Below are positions 61,149 to 64,000 of a DNA stretch of 64,000 nucleotides, in pieces. Position 1 is the stretch's first letter. Each line of letters begins with the position of its first letter. This stretch comes from Flavisolibacter ginsenosidimutans (GTDB lineage Bacteria; Bacteroidota; Bacteroidia; Chitinophagales; Chitinophagaceae), in NCBI RefSeq assembly GCF_007970805.1, contig NZ_CP042433.1, positions 1,426,001 through 1,490,000 on the forward strand, written 5' to 3'. A program made the position numbers and the translations under genes. Under the pieces are notes generated by a model. It did not search any database. It saw nothing but the letters and a program-made list of their open reading frames with translations, and was not told where the DNA came from.

Positions 61149-61945
61149 AGATTCAACCATTGCCTCTACTTTTTTTTGGTGTTGCCGGGATGTGTATCTT
61201 ATTTGGCAGTTTTATGTACGCATTTATAATTAATCACAAAAAGAAACTCCAGCATCAGCAAGACATGCAGTCGCTCCGCGAGCAGCAACAAAACAGCCTC
61301 ATTGAAGCCGCCATTCGTTCCGAAGAACTCGAACGTCACCGCATTGCCGAAACCTTACACGACGAAGTTGGTGCAATCCTTTCTTCTACCAAGCTTCATC
61401 TTCAAGGCATTACTCATACAAACCTTACCGAAAAAGAATTGCAACTCTTTCAACGCAGCAAAGAGCTTTTAGACGAAGGCATTCAAAAAGTTCGCGGCAT
61501 CTCGCACAACCTGCACTCCAACATTTTAAAAGAATTTGGCCTCAACGAAGCCATTCGCCACTTTATGAAAAAAGTAGTGCAAAGCGACATGCTGCAAGCC
61601 ACCACGGAACTCGACGACAATTACGTTACCGAAAACCCCGAGAACGACATCAGCATTTACCGCATGGTACAGGAACTTGTCAACAACATTTTGAAACATG
61701 CCGGCGCTACCCGCATTCACATTGCTTCCGTTTACAATCAGTCGCAACTAAAACTCACCATCTCTCACGACGGCCGCGGCCTTAGCCAAAAAGAATTTGA
61801 AGCCTTTCGTTACAGCAAGGACGGACTTGGATTGAAGAACATTCAGAACCGTGTAATTTTATTAAGAGGAGCCATCAATTTTGAAGCAAAGCCGGACGAC
61901 AACCAAATAACCCTTACCCTTTCGCTGCAAACCACAATGCCATGA
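61142..61945 (+). CDS. HisKA_3-type sensor histidine kinase
   Basis: A 267-residue histidine kinase of the NarX/DesK type. One N-terminal membrane segment (residues 9-30), a short coiled coil, then the HisKA_3 dimerisation motif ERHRIAETLHDEVG with phospho-acceptor His73, and a HATPase domain with VQELVNNILKHAGA, DGRGLSQKEF and GLGLKNIQNRV. It lacks a separate sensor domain. The stop overlaps the regulator start by four bases (ATGA). From about 61250 the codon use becomes GC-richer than in the N-terminal part. Confidence 0.9.
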   Translation: MLEIQPLPLLFFGVAGMCILFGSFMYAFIINHKKKLQHQQDMQSLREQQQNSLIEAAIRSEELERHRIAETLHDEVGAILSSTKLHLQGITHTNLTEKELQLFQRSKELLDEGIQKVRGISHNLHSNILKEFGLNEAIRHFMKKVVQSDMLQATTELDDNYVTENPENDISIYRMVQELVNNILKHAGATRIHIASVYNQSQLKLTISHDGRGLSQKEFEAFRYSKDGLGLKNIQNRVILLRGAINFEAKPDDNQITLTLSLQTTMP

Positions 61946-62592
61946 GTAAAATAAAAATCGCCATTGCCGACGACTATAAAATTTACCGCGACGGCCTAAA
62001 GGTTGGTCTTGCCGCCGACGACAATCTGGAAGTTGTGCTGGAAGCCGATAACGGTGAAGAACTGCTGAAAGCCTTACCCGATGCAAAGCCCGACGTCATT
62101 ATCATGGACCTGAAAATGCCGGTGATGGACGGCATGGAAGCCACCCGGGAGGTGCGCAAAAAATTTAATCACGTGAAGGTGCTGGTGGTAACAATGTACG
62201 AGGACGACAAGTTTATCATTCACATGATGGAGAACGGCGCCAACGGCTACTTGCTTAAAAACACCGATTCGGAAGAGTTGCGCAAATCCATTTACGCGGT
62301 GCACGAAACGGGTTATTATTTTAACAACATCGTGAACAAGGCGCTTTTAAAAAAGCTTATCCTCAAAGGGAACATCAAACCTTCTTTCAATCAAAACATT
62401 GAATTTTCGGAACGAGAACTGGAAGTATTAAAACTCATTTGCGAAGAAAAAACGGCGGCGGAAATCGGCAAGGAACTTTTCATCAGCGCAAGAACCGTGG
62501 AAGGGCACCGCACCAAACTGATTGAAAAAATCGGCGTACGCAACACGGCGGGCTTAGTAATGTTTGCGTTGAAGAACGGAATTGTGGAATGA
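61942..62592 (+). CDS. NarL/FixJ-family response regulator
   Basis: A 216-residue regulator: receiver domain with Asp10, Asp11, phosphorylation site Asp56 and Lys105, then a LuxR-type helix-turn-helix (FSERELEVLKLICEEKTAAEI) near residues 148-168 and the second helix FISARTVEGHRTKLIEKIG. Coupled to the kinase by an ATGA overlap. The direct repeats at 59640-59680 upstream of the locus are a candidate target. Confidence 0.93.
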   Translation: MSKIKIAIADDYKIYRDGLKVGLAADDNLEVVLEADNGEELLKALPDAKPDVIIMDLKMPVMDGMEATREVRKKFNHVKVLVVTMYEDDKFIIHMMENGANGYLLKNTDSEELRKSIYAVHETGYYFNNIVNKALLKKLILKGNIKPSFNQNIEFSERELEVLKLICEEKTAAEIGKELFISARTVEGHRTKLIEKIGVRNTAGLVMFALKNGIVE

Positions 62593-62644
62593 TTACCGAT
62601 ATTGGGATATTCAAATACAGAAACCTTTCATTGCTGTTGCGCGT

Positions 62645-63142
62645 TTATTTGCCTTTGAACTTCTCCAAAATCTTTTCAATCGTCGCCGTTCCCTGAAAGG
62701 TGCCAATCAGCTTTCCTTTCTTATCGTAAAAGGCCATGAAAGGAAAGTTGCGAACGTCGTAAAACGGTATCATCAGGTAATGCGGGTCTTTGGTTACGAC
62801 GACGTTCTTCATGTTGTTTAATCCATAGTTCTCCGCAAATTCTTTCATGCGGTAAATCGGGTAGGTTGTAATCATCACAATCTGGATTTTGTCCAGCATT
62901 TCGCGGCCCGCATAAAGCATTTCCGCTTCGTGCTGACAATGCTCGCATTCGGGGCTAAAGAGCACAATGAGCGTTTGCTTGTTTTTTGCGAGATCATCTT
63001 TCGTGAATTTGGTACTGTCAGCCAAAAGAAGTTGCAGCGGCGGCAAAAAGGGAAAGCGTTTGTACGCTGGCGCAATGGTGTCCGTTTGTGCAAAAGCCGA
63101 AAACGAAAGGGCTGCAAAGCAAAAGGCTAGCAAGATTTTCAT
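62645..63142 (-). CDS. Thioredoxin-like exported protein (TlpA-type)
   Basis: A 165-residue protein with a signal peptide (FSAFAQ) and a thioredoxin-fold domain. The CxxC motif CEHC lies in FSPECEHCQHEAE at about residue 72, and the cis-Pro region is VRNFPFMAFYDKKG. It is likely a periplasmic thiol oxidoreductase or peroxiredoxin-like protein. ATG at 63142 gives a normal signal peptide; an upstream ATG at 63175 is in frame. It is convergent with the regulator gene and 121 bases upstream of icd's terminator in the same strand. Confidence 0.82.
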   Translation of the reverse strand: MKILLAFCFAALSFSAFAQTDTIAPAYKRFPFLPPLQLLLADSTKFTKDDLAKNKQTLIVLFSPECEHCQHEAEMLYAGREMLDKIQIVMITTYPIYRMKEFAENYGLNNMKNVVVTKDPHYLMIPFYDVRNFPFMAFYDKKGKLIGTFQGTATIEKILEKFKGK

Positions 63143-63236
63143 GCGAAAGGTTTCACCAAAAATAACAAGAGGCATTATATGAATGAAAGCGAATTACACG
63201 AGAATTGCGTTCCGTGCAGCAGGTACACAAAAGCAA

Positions 63237-63261
63237 AAGCCCCGCAACCGGTGCGGGGCTT
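63237..63261 (-). terminator. Terminator after icd
   Basis: Stem AAGCCCCGCA / TGCGGGGCTT (10 bp, 5-base loop). On the minus strand it is followed by TTTGCTTTTG, so it terminates the icd transcript. Confidence 0.8.
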
Positions 63262-63295
63262 CCTTAAAAATGCTGTAACCTATTAACCTATTAAC

Positions 63296-64000
63296 TCACT
63301 TCGCCATACGTTTCTGCAAATTCTCGTCTATCGCGTCGAGAAATTGTTCAGTGTACAAATAGTCTGTTCCGGCCACCAGTTTTTTGTCGAGATGAACGTT
63401 CATTGCAAGGTCTTTTGTCATTTTGCCGCTCTCCACGGTTTCGATACAAACAGCTTCCAATGCGTTACAGAAATCAATCAATTCCTGGTTGTTGTCCAAT
63501 TTGCCGCGGAAAGCCAAACCTCTCGTCCACGCAAAGATGGAGGCAATCGGGTTGGTTGAGGTCGGGTTGCCTTTTTGGTATTCGCGGTAGTGGCGTGTAA
63601 CCGTGCCGTGTGCGGCCTCGGCTTCCATTGTTTGTCCATCGGGAGTTACCAAAACTGATGTCATCAAACCGAGTGAACCAAAGCCTTGGGCAATGCTGTC
63701 GCTTTGCACGTCGCCGTCGTAGTTTTTACAAGCCCACACAAAGCCGCCGTTCCACTTCAATGCACTCGCCACCATGTCGTCAATCAGGCGGTGCTCGTAG
63801 GTGATGCCGGCGTCTTTAAATTTCTGGGTGAACTCCGCATCAAACACTTCCTGGAAAATGTCTTTGAAGCGACCGTCGTATTTTTTAAGGATGGTGTTTT
63901 TGGTGCTCATGTACAAAGGCCAGCCTTTTTGCAAAGCCATGTTCATGCAACTGCGGGCAAAACCGCGAATGCTCTCGTCGGTGTTGTACATGGCAAGCGC
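63296..64000 (-). CDS. icd: NADP-dependent isocitrate dehydrogenase (5' part cut off)
   Basis: C-terminal 234 residues of the dimeric, eukaryote-like NADP isocitrate dehydrogenase. Landmarks: [23 protein letters not shown] with the metal-binding Asp pair region, [44 protein letters not shown] (cofactor loop) and [16 protein letters not shown]-cycle enzyme oxidising isocitrate to 2-oxoglutarate. The reading frame continues through position 64000; the amino-terminal half lies outside the window. A terminator follows. Confidence 0.95.
   Translation of the reverse strand, partial: ALAMYNTDESIRGFARSCMNMALQKGWPLYMSTKNTILKKYDGRFKDIFQEVFDAEFTQKFKDAGITYEHRLIDDMVASALKWNGGFVWACKNYDGDVQSDSIAQGFGSLGLMTSVLVTPDGQTMEAEAAHGTVTRHYREYQKGNPTSTNPIASIFAWTRGLAFRGKLDNNQELIDFCNALEAVCIETVESGKMTKDLAMNVHLDKKLVAGTDYLYTEQFLDAIDENLQKRMAK

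Noticed and set aside
1..64000. CRISPR arrays, rRNA genes, prophage or complete insertion sequences
   Set aside because: No regularly spaced direct repeats, rRNA sequence, phage structural genes or transposase frames could be found.

Overview
The window comes from the chromosome of a Bacteroidota bacterium, most likely of the Chitinophagaceae type. The evidence is a type IX secretion sorting domain on a secreted protease, Tat-exported sugar enzymes and lipoproteins, a Bacteroidota-style LptD, an inositol-sphingolipid operon, promoters of the TAnnTTTG kind, and almost no Shine-Dalgarno sequences. The genus assignment is inference. Both window ends cut a gene: an inositol-phosphorylceramide-synthase-like PAP2 protein on the left and NADP isocitrate dehydrogenase on the right.

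Layout. 1-3913 (minus strand): a tight operon of myo-inositol-phosphate synthase, PgpA-like phosphatase, GtrA protein, CDP-alcohol phosphatidyltransferase and IPC-synthase-like enzyme, which reads as a complete route to inositol phospholipid and inositol sphingolipid. 4117-11092: envelope and housekeeping genes (ung, plsC, FMN reductase, lptD, two tandem peptidoglycan amidases). 11263-12214: a MntA/HepT toxin-antitoxin pair between two structured repeats, followed by a membrane-anchored metallopeptidase. 13073-18757: a Bcr/CflA efflux pump, a second plsC, a DUF4258 protein, a lipoprotein, mtaB, tRNA-Val and small hypotheticals. 18881-23646: an M43 metalloprotease with a T9SS domain and a large MG2/TonB-plug protein. 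23701-24671: a VapBC-type pair with the same flanking repeat design as the first toxin-antitoxin pair.

24727-35468 is the main catabolic locus: two divergent operons. Leftward: Gfo/Idh oxidoreductase, TIM-barrel isomerase, cytochrome c lipoprotein, DUF1080 3-keto-disaccharide hydrolase. Rightward: MFS transporter, TIM-barrel isomerase, GMC oxidoreductase, Tat-exported Gfo/Idh, gluconate-2-dehydrogenase subunit-3 family protein, TIM-barrel isomerase. Together they look like a periplasmic 3-keto-glycoside pathway: C3 oxidation of a glycoside, beta-elimination of the aglycone, then import and reduction of the keto sugar. It is followed by sugar genes (GH130, GntP permease, gluconokinase, fructokinase, DUF72 protein, periplasmic trehalase) and, farther on, a secreted GH65 enzyme (49401-51425), so trehalose or related glucosides are plausible substrates.

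43608-64000: a zinc phospholipase C family protein, a CDF metal exporter followed by a TfoX-domain fragment, an outer-membrane barrel with a vanadium-haloperoxidase-like lipoprotein, a GyrI-like protein, a LiaF-like/DUF4288/LytS/LytR cluster, ubiX, a DPP4-type peptidase, a HisKA_3/NarL two-component module behind two AT-rich sensor-like genes, a thioredoxin-like protein and icd. Several intergenic regions carry dispersed repeats and strong hairpins. All functional assignments are from reading the sequence; no database search was run.
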